Source of the DNA: Caldisericia bacterium
GTDB lineage: Bacteria; Caldisericota; Caldisericia; UBA6126
Length of the DNA stretch: 49,798 bases
NCBI GenBank assembly: GCA_028700655.1
Contig: JAQVSG010000007.1
Coordinates: 1-49,798 of the forward strand
Direction: 5' to 3'
The notes under the pieces were generated by a model. That model ran no database searches. It was not told the DNA's origin and saw only the letters and a program-made list of their open reading frames with translations. Shown piece after piece: positions 49,115 through 49,798 of this stretch; positions within the stretch are counted from its first letter, which is position 1; each line of letters begins with the position of its first letter. The translations under genes were made by a program, and so were the position numbers.

Positions 49115-49798
49115 ATGCTACATACAAAAAAATACCGCTGGATGTACTCTTTTGTTATCGTATTTTTGATGGCTTCAACAGGATACAAACCGGCACAAGG
49201 TTTCGAATATCCCTCACAATATATCGTGGGTACCGAAGAAAGAAGAACCCAATCTTATACTATTTCTTTTCATGAGGAAGATTTTCAATACCATTTTAAC
49301 AAGGGAATGGTGGAGCTGGATGTAAAAGATTTTTCGCCCTTATTGATTCCAGGTCAACCAACCCTTTTATACAAATCTATTACACAATCCATTTCATACA
49401 ATATAGATGTGTACATTGAAAAAATAAGCTGGAGCCCTTTGAAAATGGACAATGGGTCCTATATACCTGCTCATATTTTAAAGAGCTCACCAGATATGTA
49501 TGCAACAGATGGCACTACAAGAGAAAAACATGGCAAATTGCCGGGCCATGTAGTTGATTATATAATTACTGGAACGCCCCAGAACCCCTTGTGTACAATT
49601 TTGATATATCCGATTCAAATTCGATCTGGCTTTGTTTTTTTCGTTCAAGAGTGTACATTTTTGATCGTTCCCAATTTGGAAGATCCCATAACCCTTGGCA
49701 AAACAGGTAAGGAAGAAGAAATAATCATTTACCCAGATGCATGGACATCTTCGGTAAAAAAGTTGCAACATTTGCATCAGACATGGGGTATTGATAGT
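49115..49798 (+). CDS. Partial exported protein, probable C25 (gingipain-like) cysteine peptidase propeptide and start of catalytic domain
   Basis: Manual translation from ATG 49115, open to edge: MLHTKKYRWMYSFVIVFLMASTGYKPAQG... 'FSPLLIPGQPTLLYKSI' resembles C25 propeptides and 'EEIIIYPDAWTSSVKKLQHLHQTWGID' resembles the start of C25 catalytic domains. Not in the ORF track. Confidence 0.55.
   Translation, partial: MLHTKKYRWMYSFVIVFLMASTGYKPAQGFEYPSQYIVGTEERRTQSYTISFHEEDFQYHFNKGMVELDVKDFSPLLIPGQPTLLYKSITQSISYNIDVYIEKISWSPLKMDNGSYIPAHILKSSPDMYATDGTTREKHGKLPGHVVDYIITGTPQNPLCTILIYPIQIRSGFVFFVQECTFLIVPNLEDPITLGKTGKEEEIIIYPDAWTSSVKKLQHLHQTWGIDS

Noticed and set aside
1-49798. CRISPR array, transposon, prophage or anti-phage system
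   Set aside because: No regularly spaced direct repeats, transposase, integrase or phage structural genes seen; the CPBP, AlbA_2 and PD-(D/E)XK proteins alone do not support a defence-system claim.

Overview
A compact, AT-rich bacterial chromosomal window made mostly of housekeeping genes and exported proteins. No transposase, prophage, CRISPR array or plasmid hallmark was seen. Recognisable loci, left to right: a partial exported protein on the - strand that is missing from the ORF track; an SBBP beta-propeller protein; a dGTPase-like HD protein; a PD-(D/E)XK nuclease; the sdaAB/sdaAA L-serine dehydratase operon fused to stalk-domain and TPR genes; mscS; ispG; a bactofilin-like membrane protein; tRNA-Leu(CAA); pruA; an SbcD/SbcC-like (YhaO/YhaN) pair; threonine aldolase; a run of lipoproteins with a CPBP protease and a TSUP transporter; a FetAB-like ABC transporter; an ALDH7-type dehydrogenase; a degenerate PAS sensor protein; an AlbA_2, PmbA-like, DUF169 cluster; a YtcJ-like amidohydrolase; mnmG; a SigB/SigF-like sigma factor; a large BNR/stalk protein; gcvPB, gcvPA and gcvH; and the N-terminus of a probable C25 (gingipain-like) peptidase. 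The most striking non-coding signal is a perfect 52-bp palindrome (42083-42134) between the convergent mnmG and sigma-factor genes. The consensus ParB site parS (TGTTTCACGTGAAACA) lies exactly at its centre, and its right arm encodes the last codons and stop of the sigma factor. About 12 kb away, the only long intergenic gap (29882-30421) is AT-rich and carries a cluster of DnaA-box-like 9-mers plus inverted repeats, making it a candidate origin or DnaA-binding region. Together these suggest an origin-proximal segregation locus, but no dnaA, dnaN, parA or parB is visible here. Family calls rest on motif reading by eye; no database search was run.
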